From an uncultured Robinsoniella sp. (GTDB lineage: Bacteria; Bacillota; Clostridia; Lachnospirales; Lachnospiraceae), in NCBI GenBank assembly GCA_900540475.1, contig UQGG01000013.1, forward strand, positions 1 to 64,000: a DNA stretch of 64,000 nt, written 5' to 3'. Under the pieces are notes generated by a model. It did no database searches and was not told the origin of the DNA. It saw only the letters and a program-made list of their open reading frames with translations. The position numbers and the translations under genes were made by a program. Positions 1 to 8,189 of this stretch are shown here, piece after piece (positions within the stretch are counted from its first letter, which is position 1; every line of letters starts with the position of its first letter).

Positions 1-51
1 CCACAAACTGGGACGCACAGCTGCCAGAAAGCAATTTTAAAACACGCTCTA
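1..51 (+). repeat. Right end of a dispersed palindromic element (cut by window edge)
   Basis: The first 55 bases are identical to bases 40331-40385, the right end of the full-length copy at 40218-40381, ending in the terminal motif AACACGCTCTA. The left part lies outside the window. Confidence 0.85.
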
Positions 52-91
52 GTGTTATTCCGGGACATCTGGGAAACGGCTGCCATCCCTT

Positions 92-474
92 ATTATTAGT
101 GTTGCAACAATGCCTAATAAAAGTATTCAAATTACTTGGTCGCAAATATCCGGATATGATGGTATGTATAAATTGTATAGGAGAGAAATCGACGAAATCT
201 ATAATAGTGTAATTTATGAATCATCCACCAATTTAAGTTATATCGATACAAATATAGAACCAGGATGTATTTATTATATTATGTATCTGTTAACAATGAT
301 TATGGTACAACGAATAGCGCCAACGTTAATTGTAGCACAGGCTTTGAAGCGCCCCAGTTTGTCAATATTAAATCTATAAGTAATCCACCTGGATACGCTG
401 CTGAGATTAGCTGGACGAAAAGTAATGGAGCTAGGTATTATATCAAACACCAAAAGCAACTTTGCAAACAATGA
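92..474 (+). pseudogene. Decayed fibronectin type III-like domain fragment
   Basis: Two short overlapping reading frames join into one plausible Fn3-like sequence. The first gives a strand-rich stretch with ITWSQISGYDG and a YKLYRR motif; around base 270-285 the meaningful frame shifts, and the second frame continues with YYVSVNNDYGTTNSANV and then a second repeat start (AEISWTKSNGARYYI). There is no credible start codon with a ribosome binding site, and the left end abuts the palindromic repeat. This looks like the remains of a secreted multidomain protein with at least one frameshift. Fn3 is judged by pattern (W in strand B, Y-x-L-Y, Y-x-V) and could be another Ig-like fold. Confidence 0.5.
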
Positions 475-651
475 CTGCGCCTTACTGTTAATCATCTCAA
501 GACAGCAAAACCAAGCCTGTATCCGCTTAACCGCAGTTATGGGCTTATTTTAATTTAAGAAGAAATTATGAAAACAGTAAATTCAATATCAGTACTGAAA
601 GCACAAAAAATGAACCAATAAGAACAGTGTTAAAACAGCCCTTTAAAAAAC

Positions 652-689
652 AAAAAACACCAACTTTCATATCTCGGAAAGTCAGTGTT
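652..689 (-). terminator. Rho-independent terminator of tRNA-Pro
   Basis: Read on the minus strand there is a stem of about 13 pairs (AACACTGACTTTC with GAAAGTTGGTGTT) around an 8-base loop, followed by a T run. It lies 18 bases past the tRNA 3' end. Confidence 0.8.
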
Positions 690-706
690 TATGTGTGTTT
701 TCATCA

Positions 707-780
707 TCGGAGTGACAAGATTTGAACTTGCGACCTCTCGGCCCCCAGCCGAGCGCGCTACCAAGCTACGCCACACTCCG
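707..780 (-). tRNA. tRNA-Pro (anticodon GGG)
   Basis: The minus strand folds as a complete cloverleaf of 74 bases: acceptor stem CGGAGTG/CACTCCG with discriminator A, a D arm with AGCTTGGTAGCGC, anticodon stem CTCGG/CCGAG with loop CTGGGGG (anticodon GGG), and a T arm with GTTCAAATC. CCA is not encoded; the bases after the discriminator are TGA. It has its own promoter and terminator, so it is a single-gene transcription unit. Confidence 0.95.
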
Positions 781-789
781 TTGATGCAT

Positions 790-818
790 ATTATAGCAAC
801 AAATTGAGAAAAAAGCAA
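790..818 (-). promoter_or_regulatory. Sigma-A promoter of tRNA-Pro
   Basis: On the minus strand, -35 TTGCTT (813-818) and -10 TATAAT (790-795) are separated by 17 bases, ending about 10 bases before the tRNA. Confidence 0.8.
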
Positions 819-883
819 GTTCTATTGTGCATATTTTTTAGAACAATTTTAAAACAACAATTTTAAAATTTTAATATAATATT

Positions 884-1444
884 TTAAAATATCCCTAAGT
901 GTTCTATAAGAATCTTCGATCCCATAAGAATCAAAATAATTCCGCCTGCCAGTTCTGCTTTCGATTTGTAGCGTGCGCCGAAGATATTGCCGATTTTCAC
1001 ACCGATAAAAGAACATGCAAAAGTTACGATTCCGATAAAGGAGACGGCAGGGACGATATCTACGCTTAAGAAGGCAAAGGTAACCCCTATAGCCAGGGCA
1101 TCAATACTGGTGGCAACGGCAAGTACCAGCATGGACTTCATATCCAGGGAGTCATTACAGCATTCCTGCTCCTTACTAAGAGCTTCCCGAATCATATTAA
1201 TACCAATGATTCCAAGCAGTATAAAAGCGATCCAATGGTCGATACTGGTTATGTAATCTTTAAACTGCACGCCCAGAAAATATCCGATGAGCGGCATGAC
1301 TGCCTGAAATATACCGAAATAAAGCCCTACGATACAACATTTTTTAAATGTACTTTTGGGCATGGATAAGCCCTTGCATACGGATACGGCAAACGCATCC
1401 ATAGACAGTCCTACTGCTAAAATAAACAATTCTGCTAAATTCAT
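884..1444 (-). CDS. mntP: Manganese efflux pump MntP
   Basis: A 186-residue membrane protein that exports Mn2+ from the cytosol; E. coli MntP is about the same length (188). Six hydrophobic segments are visible in two similar halves, each with the family's acidic membrane residue: LSMDAFAVS in segment 1 and TSIDALAIGV in segment 4. The start ATG at 1444 has a GGAGG site just upstream on the minus strand. The preceding leader carries a yybP-ykoY (Mn2+) riboswitch, which independently supports the manganese assignment: Mn2+ binding to the leader would raise expression. It is a single gene, divergent from the MarR-exporter operon. Confidence 0.93.
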   Translation of the reverse strand: MNLAELFILAVGLSMDAFAVSVCKGLSMPKSTFKKCCIVGLYFGIFQAVMPLIGYFLGVQFKDYITSIDHWIAFILLGIIGINMIREALSKEQECCNDSLDMKSMLVLAVATSIDALAIGVTFAFLSVDIVPAVSFIGIVTFACSFIGVKIGNIFGARYKSKAELAGGIILILMGSKILIEHLGIF

Positions 1445-1487
1445 TTCTTTCCTCCTGGGTAAGTTTATGGATTTTCAAAACGGTGCT

Positions 1488-1622
1488 GCAGCCCATAAGA
1501 AAAGACTTATCCGCAGATAGAATCTCTGCAGATAAGTCTCGTTATTTAAAGCAGAACCAGATAATTAATTATCAGTATGTTGACCCTGCTGCACATGTGT
1601 GCTAACTACTCCCTTATGCTGA
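1488..1622 (-). ncRNA. yybP-ykoY manganese riboswitch
   Basis: Read on the minus strand, the closing helix P1 pairs CAGCATAAG (1613-1621) with CTTATGGGCTG (1489-1499). Inside are the family landmarks GGGAGTAGTTAGC and GGGTCAACATACTGA, and a strong hairpin formed by AGACTTATC and GATAAGTCT (about 1502-1538). It ends about 45 bases before the mntP start. The class senses Mn2+ and commonly controls mntP. Confidence 0.87.
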
Positions 1623-1685
1623 CGTTAACGTTTGTTTTGAATAGTATATAATAATTTTTATCATTTGGCAAGTAAAAATCAATTA

Positions 1686-1772
1686 GTTAGATGTCAAACT
1701 TTATAAAAAATTTAGAATTTTTTTGTTGAATTAGAAAATAACGGGTGATAATATATTCGTTAGATGTCTAAC
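1686..1772 (+). promoter_or_regulatory. Promoter and paired operator of the MarR-exporter operon
   Basis: A promoter with -35 TTGTTG (1723-1728) and -10 GATAAT (1747-1752), 18 bases apart, is flanked by two copies of GTTAGATGTC(A/T)AAC: one upstream of -35 (1686-1699) and one over the expected start of transcription (1759-1772). The second is a near-perfect dyad (GTTAGA/TCTAAC). Centres lie 73 bases apart, about seven helical turns. The arrangement suggests autoregulation by the MarR protein encoded next. Confidence 0.65.
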
Positions 1773-1816
1773 TAAAAAACGAGACTTCAAATGACGTACA
1801 GATAGGGGTGAATAAG

Positions 1817-2293
1817 ATGGACATGGATTTATGTGCAAAGGTCAAATTCAGTGAATGGGCGATACAGAGATATGAGTTTCGTTATCTCCGCCATGAACTG
1901 GACAGTGAGAAGCTCTATAAGGGAGACCCCAGGCTGCTGATGTTTATTTCTCAGGTAGAGGGATGCAGCCAGACCCGGATAGCAAAGAACCTTTGCATAA
2001 AGCCGGCTACGCTGACTGTGATGATTAAAAGAATGGAAGCGGCAGGGCTGATCAGCCGGAAAGCAGATGAAAAGGATATGAGAACCCAGAGGGTTTACAT
2101 AACCGAACGTGGAAAAGAGACAGCAGAACGTACCAGAGATGTTTTCAGGAAAGCAGTTGAGGACATCTACGACGGATTGACAGAAACGGAGCTTGCGGAA
2201 TATTTACGTATTATGGAAAAGATTCAGAAAAATCTTGTAAAATTGACAGATAGTATTCCAAAAGAAGCTTTCGATTTTGAACTGCCACGTTAA
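1817..2293 (+). CDS. MarR family transcriptional regulator
   Basis: A protein of about 158 residues with a winged helix-turn-helix in the middle (SQTRIAKNLCIKPATLTVMI followed by a wing containing RKADEKDMRTQRVYITERG), the MarR layout; flanking helices form the dimer interface. MarR proteins usually repress a neighbouring efflux gene until a small ligand binds. The chosen ATG at 1817 has AGGGG 8 bases upstream; the GTG at 1808 overlaps that site and is unlikely. The gene lies 46 bases before the ABC exporter pair and behind paired dyad operators, so it most probably represses its own operon. The inducing ligand cannot be read from the sequence. Confidence 0.88.
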   Translation: MDMDLCAKVKFSEWAIQRYEFRYLRHELDSEKLYKGDPRLLMFISQVEGCSQTRIAKNLCIKPATLTVMIKRMEAAGLISRKADEKDMRTQRVYITERGKETAERTRDVFRKAVEDIYDGLTETELAEYLRIMEKIQKNLVKLTDSIPKEAFDFELPR

Positions 2294-2339
2294 AATGATA
2301 TACTTATGAAATACTTTAGCAGTAATGAGAGGAGATATT

Positions 2340-4505
2340 ATGTTTAAAATTTTTAAGTATCTAAAGAAATCAGCTGGGATAATACTGGTAATTGTCCTGT
2401 TGCTGTTCCTTCAGGCTTATTGTGATTTGTCATTGCCTGATTATACTTCGAAGATTGTAAATGTGGGTATTCAGCAAAATGGTATCGAAGATGCCGTTGC
2501 AGATACAATCCGCGGAGAAACCATGGATAAACTGTTTATCTTTATGGATGAGGATGCCACGAATCTGGTGAAGGAAAATTATTCACTGGAAAATGACATG
2601 TGGTCACTGAATAAGGTAAACAAAGAAACCAGAGAGCAATTAAATACGGTTTTCGGAAAGCCTATGCTGATGGTGTACGGCCTCACATCGGATTCTGATC
2701 AGAGCAAAGAAATTCTGGCTCAGATGAAGCTGCCGGAAGGCACTGATCCGTTTGCGGTATTTTCCCAGATGCCAAAAGAGCAGATGGATAAAGTGATGGA
2801 GGGCATGAGTGAACAACTGGATAAGATGCCGGAATCCATTATTACACAGTCATCGATTAATTTTGTGAAAACGGAATATCAGGCACAGGGAATCGACATG
2901 GATAGTATGCAGACAAATTATATTTTGAAGTCCGGTCTTGTCATGCTGGCATTTGCCCTGACCATTATGATTGCAGCCGTTTTGGTTACGTTCTTATCCT
3001 GCCGGGTGGCAGCTTCTTTAAGCCGTGACCTGCGTGAAAAGGTATTTGAAAAAGTAATTTCGTTTTCCAATGCAGAATTTGATAAATTTTCCACAGCGTC
3101 TCTGATTACCAGAAGTACCAATGATATCCAGCAGGTACAGCTGTTAATGACAATGCTTTTCCGTATTGTCCTCTATGCGCCTATCCTGGGTATTGGAGGT
3201 GTTATACATGCACTTGGTACCAATAAGTCAATGGCGTGGATTATTGCGGTTGCGGTAGGTGCAATTCTGGTGGTAGTGGGTATTCTCTTTAGTGTAGCCA
3301 TGCCAAAGTTCCAGTCTCTGCAGAAATTAATTGACCGTCTGAATCTGGTATCCAGAGAAATCCTTCAGGGAGTTCCGGTTATCCGTGCTTTCAGTACTGA
3401 GAAACATGAGGAAGATCGTTTTGAAACCGCTAACCACAATTTAATGAAGACAAATCTTTTTGTAAACCGCTGTATGACATTTATGATGCCGCTTATGATG
3501 TTTATCATGAATGGAATTACGGTATTGATTGTATGGAAAGGTGCAGCCGGAATTGATAACGGAAATATGCAGGTTGGTGACCTGATGGCATTTATCCAGT
3601 ATACCATGATGATTATTATGTCCTTCCTGATGCTTACCATGCTTTCCATTATGCTGCCAAGAGCAAGTGTATCTGCTTCACGTATTAATGAAGTACTGGC
3701 AACAGAAGTGATTCTTCATGATCCAAAAGATCCAAAAAAAGCAGACAGAAGCAAGAAAGGTCTTGTAGAATTTAAAAATGTTTCCTTTACCTATCCAGAA
3801 GCAGAGGAGAGTGTACTTTCCAACCTGAGCTTTTCAGCGAAACCGGGTCAAACAACGGCGGTTATCGGAAGTACCGGATGCGGTAAGTCCACATTGGTAA
3901 ATCTGATTCCAAGATTTTTCGACGTGACAGAGGGACAGATTCTCGTAGATGGTGTGGATGTCCGGGAAATGAGCCAGCATGAGCTTCATGATAAAATCGG
4001 ATATGTACCTCAAAAGGGTGTCCTGTTCTCGGGAACGATTGCTACCAACCTGCGTTACGGCAAGGAGGATGCAACGGATGAAGAAGTGGCAAAAGCAGCT
4101 GAAATTGCCCAGGCATATGACTTTATCCAGGAAAAAGATGAAAAATTTGATTCACCGATTGCCCAGGGCGGAACTAATGTGTCCGGAGGACAGAAGCAGA
4201 GGCTTTCCATTGCCAGAGCAATAGCAAAAGAACCTGAGATCTATATCTTTGACGATAGTTTCTCAGCGCTGGACTATAAGACGGATGTTGCCCTCAGAGG
4301 AGCGTTGAAAAGGGAAACGAAAGATGCCACAACGATTATTGTTGCACAGCGTATCAGTACGATTCTCCATGCAGAGCAGATCATCGTTCTGGATGAAGGC
4401 AAAGTAGCAGGTGTCGGAACACATCAGGAATTACTGAAAAACTGCGACGTATATTATCAGATTGCAGCATCACAATTGTCAAAGGAGGAATTGTCCAATG
4501 AGTAA
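2340..4505 (+). CDS. ABC exporter half-transporter, permease-ATPase (degenerate-site subunit)
   Basis: A 721-residue type IV ABC exporter half. TM1 (about residues 10-28) is followed by an unusually long extracytoplasmic insertion of roughly 150 residues before TM2, then the remaining membrane helices and a C-terminal nucleotide-binding domain: Walker A GSTGCGKST, signature VSGGQKQR, Walker B IYIFDDSFSALD. The catalytic glutamate after Walker B is Asp, as in the non-hydrolysing site of heterodimeric exporters of the BmrCD/TM287-288 kind. The ATG at 2340 is preferred over 2325 because GAGAGGAG lies between them. It overlaps the next gene by 8 bases, so the two halves are translated together. 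The substrate is unknown; a drug or toxic metabolite is likely given the MarR gene. Confidence 0.9.
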   Translation: MFKIFKYLKKSAGIILVIVLLLFLQAYCDLSLPDYTSKIVNVGIQQNGIEDAVADTIRGETMDKLFIFMDEDATNLVKENYSLENDMWSLNKVNKETREQLNTVFGKPMLMVYGLTSDSDQSKEILAQMKLPEGTDPFAVFSQMPKEQMDKVMEGMSEQLDKMPESIITQSSINFVKTEYQAQGIDMDSMQTNYILKSGLVMLAFALTIMIAAVLVTFLSCRVAASLSRDLREKVFEKVISFSNAEFDKFSTASLITRSTNDIQQVQLLMTMLFRIVLYAPILGIGGVIHALGTNKSMAWIIAVAVGAILVVVGILFSVAMPKFQSLQKLIDRLNLVSREILQGVPVIRAFSTEKHEEDRFETANHNLMKTNLFVNRCMTFMMPLMMFIMNGITVLIVWKGAAGIDNGNMQVGDLMAFIQYTMMIIMSFLMLTMLSIMLPRASVSASRINEVLATEVILHDPKDPKKADRSKKGLVEFKNVSFTYPEAEESVLSNLSFSAKPGQTTAVIGSTGCGKSTLVNLIPRFFDVTEGQILVDGVDVREMSQHELHDKIGYVPQKGVLFSGTIATNLRYGKEDATDEEVAKAAEIAQAYDFIQEKDEKFDSPIAQGGTNVSGGQKQRLSIARAIAKEPEIYIFDDSFSALDYKTDVALRGALKRETKDATTIIVAQRISTILHAEQIIVLDEGKVAGVGTHQELLKNCDVYYQIAASQLSKEELSNE

Positions 4506-6339
4506 TGAGAAACACAACAGGGCCCGTGGACCAATGGGACCGGGCGGACAGATGGTTCCGGGTGAGAAAGCAAAAGATTTTAAGGGAACGATGAAGAAGC
4601 TCATAGGATATATGGGCAGATATAAATTCCGCTTTTTGATTATGATGGTTTTCGCGATTGCCAGTACCACATTTGCAATCATCGGACCTACTATTTTAGG
4701 TAATGCAACGACAGAAATTTTTAACGGATTAATGGGCAAAATCAATGGAACCGGCGGTATTAACTTTGATAAAATTGGAGAGATTCTCCTTACGCTGCTG
4801 GGATTATATGTGATGAGTGCCTGTCTCTCCTTTATACAGGGATTCATTATGTCTGGGATCTCCAATGATGTATCGTATAATTTGAGAAAAGATATATCAC
4901 ACAAGATTAACCGTATGCCGATGAAGTATTTTGAAAGCAGAACTACAGGTGAAATACTTTCCAGAATCACCAATGATGTGGATACGCTGGGACAGAGCTT
5001 GAATCAGAGTGTTACCCAGCTGATAACTTCAGTTACCATGCTGATTGGTGTATTCATCATGATGCTGCGCATCAATATTATTATGACAATCTGTGCCCTT
5101 TTGATTCTTCCGATCTCTATGCTGATTATCAGCAGGGTTATGAAGTTTTCACAGAAATTCTTCCAGCAGCAGCAGAAATTCCTGGGAGATGTAAACGGAC
5201 AGGTGGAAGAAGTATACAGCGGTCACAATATTGTAAAAGTATTTAACAAGGAACATTCGGTTGTAACAGAATTTAAAGAAACAAACCAGAAATTATATGA
5301 ATCTGCATGGAAATCTCAGTTCTTTTCCGGAATGATGATGCCTATTATGCAGTTTGTAGGTAATCTGGGATACGTTATGGTTGCTCTTCTTGGCGGCTTC
5401 TTAGTAATCAAAGGAAGCATTCAGGTAGGTCAGATACAGTCCTTTTTCCAGTATATCCGTAACTTTACCCAGCCAATCCAGCAGATTGCACAGGTAACCA
5501 ATATGCTGCAGGCTACAGCAGCCGCATCGGAACGTGTATTTGAATTCCTGGAGGAGGATGAAGAAGATCAGAAGGTTGAAAATCCGGTTCATATCGACAA
5601 CTTACAGGGAAATGTTGAATTTGAGCATGTAAGCTTTGGCTACAATCCGGATCATATCACGATTCATGATTTCTCAGCTCATATCAATGAGGGTCAGAAG
5701 ATCGCGATCGTGGGACCGACAGGAGCAGGAAAGACCACAATGATAAAGCTTCTCATGCGCTTTTATGATGTCAATACCGGTTCCATCAAGGTGGATGGCC
5801 ATGATCTTCGGAATTTCAACAGAAGTGAACTCCGTGAAATGTTCGGTATGGTATTACAGGATACCTGGCTGTACAACGGAACGATTATGGAAAATATCCG
5901 GTACGGCCGTCTGGGTGCTACCGATGAAGAAGTAATCGAGGCTTCTAAAGCGGCACATGCCCACAATTTTATTAAGACACTGCCAGGGGGATATAATATG
6001 GTATTAAATGAAGAGACCAGTAATATATCCCAGGGCCAGAAGCAGCTTCTGACCATAGCGAGGGCGATCCTTGCAGATCCGAAGATCTTAATCCTGGATG
6101 AAGCTACAAGTTCCGTTGATACAAGAACGGAAGTGCGTATCCAGAAAGCGATGGATTATCTGATGAAGGGACGTACCAGCTTTGTAATTGCCCACAGATT
6201 GTCTACGATTCGTGATGCAGACCTGATACTGTTTATGAAAGACGGTAATATTGTAGAGCAGGGGAACCACGATGAGCTAATGGCGAAGAATGGATTCTAT
6301 GCGGATCTGTACAACAGCCAGTTTATAAAAACTGCATAA
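4498..6339 (+). CDS. ABC exporter half-transporter, permease-ATPase (consensus Walker B subunit)
   Basis: The partner half, 613 residues, starting at the ATG inside the 3' end of the previous gene with AAAGGAGG upstream; the longer frame from 4462 lies wholly in the upstream gene. After a short Gly/Pro/Met-rich N-terminus come six membrane helices and an ATPase domain with Walker A GPTGAGKTT, Walker B ILILDEATSSVD (catalytic Glu present) and His switch IAHRLSTI. Its signature is ISQGQKQLL rather than LSGGQ, so the degenerate nucleotide site of the dimer would be made of this signature plus the partner's DD Walker B. That asymmetry is the hallmark of heterodimeric multidrug exporters. A strong terminator follows. 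Confidence 0.9.
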   Translation: MSNEKHNRARGPMGPGGQMVPGEKAKDFKGTMKKLIGYMGRYKFRFLIMMVFAIASTTFAIIGPTILGNATTEIFNGLMGKINGTGGINFDKIGEILLTLLGLYVMSACLSFIQGFIMSGISNDVSYNLRKDISHKINRMPMKYFESRTTGEILSRITNDVDTLGQSLNQSVTQLITSVTMLIGVFIMMLRINIIMTICALLILPISMLIISRVMKFSQKFFQQQQKFLGDVNGQVEEVYSGHNIVKVFNKEHSVVTEFKETNQKLYESAWKSQFFSGMMMPIMQFVGNLGYVMVALLGGFLVIKGSIQVGQIQSFFQYIRNFTQPIQQIAQVTNMLQATAAASERVFEFLEEDEEDQKVENPVHIDNLQGNVEFEHVSFGYNPDHITIHDFSAHINEGQKIAIVGPTGAGKTTMIKLLMRFYDVNTGSIKVDGHDLRNFNRSELREMFGMVLQDTWLYNGTIMENIRYGRLGATDEEVIEASKAAHAHNFIKTLPGGYNMVLNEETSNISQGQKQLLTIARAILADPKILILDEATSSVDTRTEVRIQKAMDYLMKGRTSFVIAHRLSTIRDADLILFMKDGNIVEQGNHDELMAKNGFYADLYNSQFIKTA

Positions 6340-6350
6340 CTGCAAAAAAA

Positions 6351-6384
6351 CCCCGCCGGGAGCTAATGCTTTGGCGGGGTTTTT
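6351..6384. terminator. Bidirectional terminator between the exporter operon and the hydrolase
   Basis: A 7-pair GC stem (CCCCGCC/GGCGGGG) is flanked by an A run on the left and a T run on the right, so it can end transcription from either side. The stop codon and last codons of the minus-strand hydrolase lie inside it. Confidence 0.88.
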
Positions 6385-7109
6385 AAAAATGTCAAAATCA
6401 TATGGTTCGTCTCATCTGCCCATTTTCCAAAAACAAAATGGGTGGCACCAGGAATGATTTTTAATTGCGCTTTGGGAATAGAGTGGGCAATCAGTTTTGT
6501 GTGCTGCTCTTTGATCATATCGTGCTGTCCGGCAATTACCATGGTAGGAACGGTAATCTTGGCAAGCATTTCCGGGCGTACATGGGGTTCCTTTACCATA
6601 AGTCCCAAGACGGAGGCATTGTGTAATGCCTTTTTATCAAATTTTGCTATAAAGGAACATAAATAATAGCCAATGATAATTGGAAACTGCACGGTAAATT
6701 TCACACCGGATGGGGACAGGTTGGCTCCGGCAAGAACCAGAAAGTCTATTTTAAATGTTGAGTTTAAGGCAATTTCCAGTGCCGCATTTGCCCCGTCACT
6801 GAATCCGATCAGTGCCGCATGGGTAACCCCCAGCTTTTGAAGCAGCATAACTGCATCTTTTGCAATCTGCTTCAGAGTAATCGTTGTATCAGCAGCCATG
6901 GAACGGCCATGTCCCCGGCTGTCCATGGTAATTACTCGGTAATCCTTGGAAAATACTTCTAACTGACGCTGAAAGCAGGTCCAGTCTTCTCCATTTCCAT
7001 GAATGAATAATATAGTATTTTCATTATCACTATCGCCATATATGCGGTAGTAGATTTCGGCATCGTGAATATTCAGATAGCCGTCTTTTAACGCTTCGAT
7101 GATAATCAC
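6363..7109 (-). CDS. Alpha/beta hydrolase
   Basis: A 248-residue cytosolic hydrolase of the alpha/beta fold. Visible landmarks are the oxyanion HGNGEDW near residue 37, MDSRGHGRS, the nucleophile elbow GFSDG near residue 100, the acid region GQHDMI and the catalytic His in GATHFVF near the C-terminus. The family covers esterases, lipases and small-molecule hydrolases, so the substrate cannot be given. The start is uncertain: the only standard start codon near the N-terminus is a GTG at 7109 that overlaps the AGGAG it would need. The C-terminus is encoded within the shared terminator hairpin. It is convergent with the exporter and divergent from the radical SAM gene. Confidence 0.82.
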   Translation of the reverse strand: MIIIEALKDGYLNIHDAEIYYRIYGDSDNENTILFIHGNGEDWTCFQRQLEVFSKDYRVITMDSRGHGRSMAADTTITLKQIAKDAVMLLQKLGVTHAALIGFSDGANAALEIALNSTFKIDFLVLAGANLSPSGVKFTVQFPIIIGYYLCSFIAKFDKKALHNASVLGLMVKEPHVRPEMLAKITVPTMVIAGQHDMIKEQHTKLIAHSIPKAQLKIIPGATHFVFGKWADETNHMILTFLKTPPKH

Positions 7110-7278
7110 TCCTGTTCTGTCTTGATAATCTCATTATAAGTGATATTTAGAAAAAAGCAATTGGAAAATGAAAGGAAATCTAAAAAAACAATTGTTCTGT
7201 TTTTTGAAAGGCAGTATAATAGTCGAATACAGAGAAAAGCCTGCGCAGAGAACCAGATTCAGGCGGATGGGAGAATAT

Positions 7279-8175
7279 ATGGAATACATACCGGCTAAGA
7301 CCATAGTAACCAAAACAAAGAGTGCGGATTACTGGTTTGGCATTAATTATAATATGAATATTTACAAGGGGTGCTGCCATGGTTGCATTTACTGTGACAG
7401 CCGTTCGGAGTGTTACCGAATTGATGATTTTGACCGGGTGAGGGCAAAAGAAAACGCCTTGCAGATCATCCGGGATGATTTGCGGAGAAAAGTAAAAACA
7501 GGAGTCGTGGGAACAGGTGCTATGAGTGATCCCTATAATCCATTTGAAAAGAGCCTGATGCTCACCAGGCATGCGCTTGAGCTTGTGGACGCTTTCGGAT
7601 TTGGCGCTGCAATAGCCACAAAAAGTCCGCTTATTACAAGAGATATGGATATACTGGAGGGGATACAGGAGCATTCCCCTGTTCTGTGCAAGATTACGGT
7701 AACCACAGCAGACGATGAATTATGTAAGAAAATAGAGCCCGGGGTGGCACCTTCTTCCAGGCGTTTTGAAGCCCTGGGAGAACTTTCAAGCCATGGTATC
7801 TTCGCAGGAATTTTGCTGATGCCGGTGCTTCCTTTTATAGAAGACAGCGAAGAGAATATACTGCGCATAGTACGAAAAACGGCGGAAATGGGTGGTAAAT
7901 TTATCTATCCCGCGTTTGGTGTTACCTTGCGCCAGAACCAAAGAGAATGGTATTTTGGGAAGTTGGAAGAAATATTCCCAGGTGAAAAACTGGCGGAGAA
8001 ATATATCAAACGGTTTGGCAGTTATTATGAGTGCAGAAGTCCGAAAGCTAAGAAATTATGGGGAATATTCGCAAAGGAATGCGAAAAGTTCGGAATACGC
8101 TATAAGATGCAGGATATCATTTATGGCTATCAGAAGAACTATCAGGTAACCCAGCTGAGTTTGTTTGACTTATAA
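7279..8175 (+). CDS. SPL-like radical SAM protein
   Basis: About 298 residues with the radical SAM cluster motif CxxxCxxC at residues 32-39 (CCHGCIYC), which binds a [4Fe-4S] cluster for S-adenosylmethionine cleavage. The beginning, MEYIPAKTIVTKTK, and the later GTGAMSDPYNPFE resemble the spore photoproduct lyase-like group often annotated Rv2578c or SplB-like; it is not a canonical SplB, and its reaction is unknown. ATG 7279 was chosen because GGGAGA precedes it; the frame is open back to 7168, but without a good ribosome site. It is followed 14 bases later by an AAA ATPase, probably one operon. Confidence 0.82.
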   Translation: MEYIPAKTIVTKTKSADYWFGINYNMNIYKGCCHGCIYCDSRSECYRIDDFDRVRAKENALQIIRDDLRRKVKTGVVGTGAMSDPYNPFEKSLMLTRHALELVDAFGFGAAIATKSPLITRDMDILEGIQEHSPVLCKITVTTADDELCKKIEPGVAPSSRRFEALGELSSHGIFAGILLMPVLPFIEDSEENILRIVRKTAEMGGKFIYPAFGVTLRQNQREWYFGKLEEIFPGEKLAEKYIKRFGSYYECRSPKAKKLWGIFAKECEKFGIRYKMQDIIYGYQKNYQVTQLSLFDL

Positions 8176-8189
8176 AAGGGGGAAGCTAT

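Noticed and set aside
6351..6384. Possible riboswitch before the hydrolase
   Set aside because: It is a simple GC hairpin with T runs, at the 3' end of both genes.
7168..7278. Extended N-terminus of the radical SAM protein
   Set aside because: The extra 37 codons have no ribosome site and do not resemble the family; GGGAGA before 7279 fits better.
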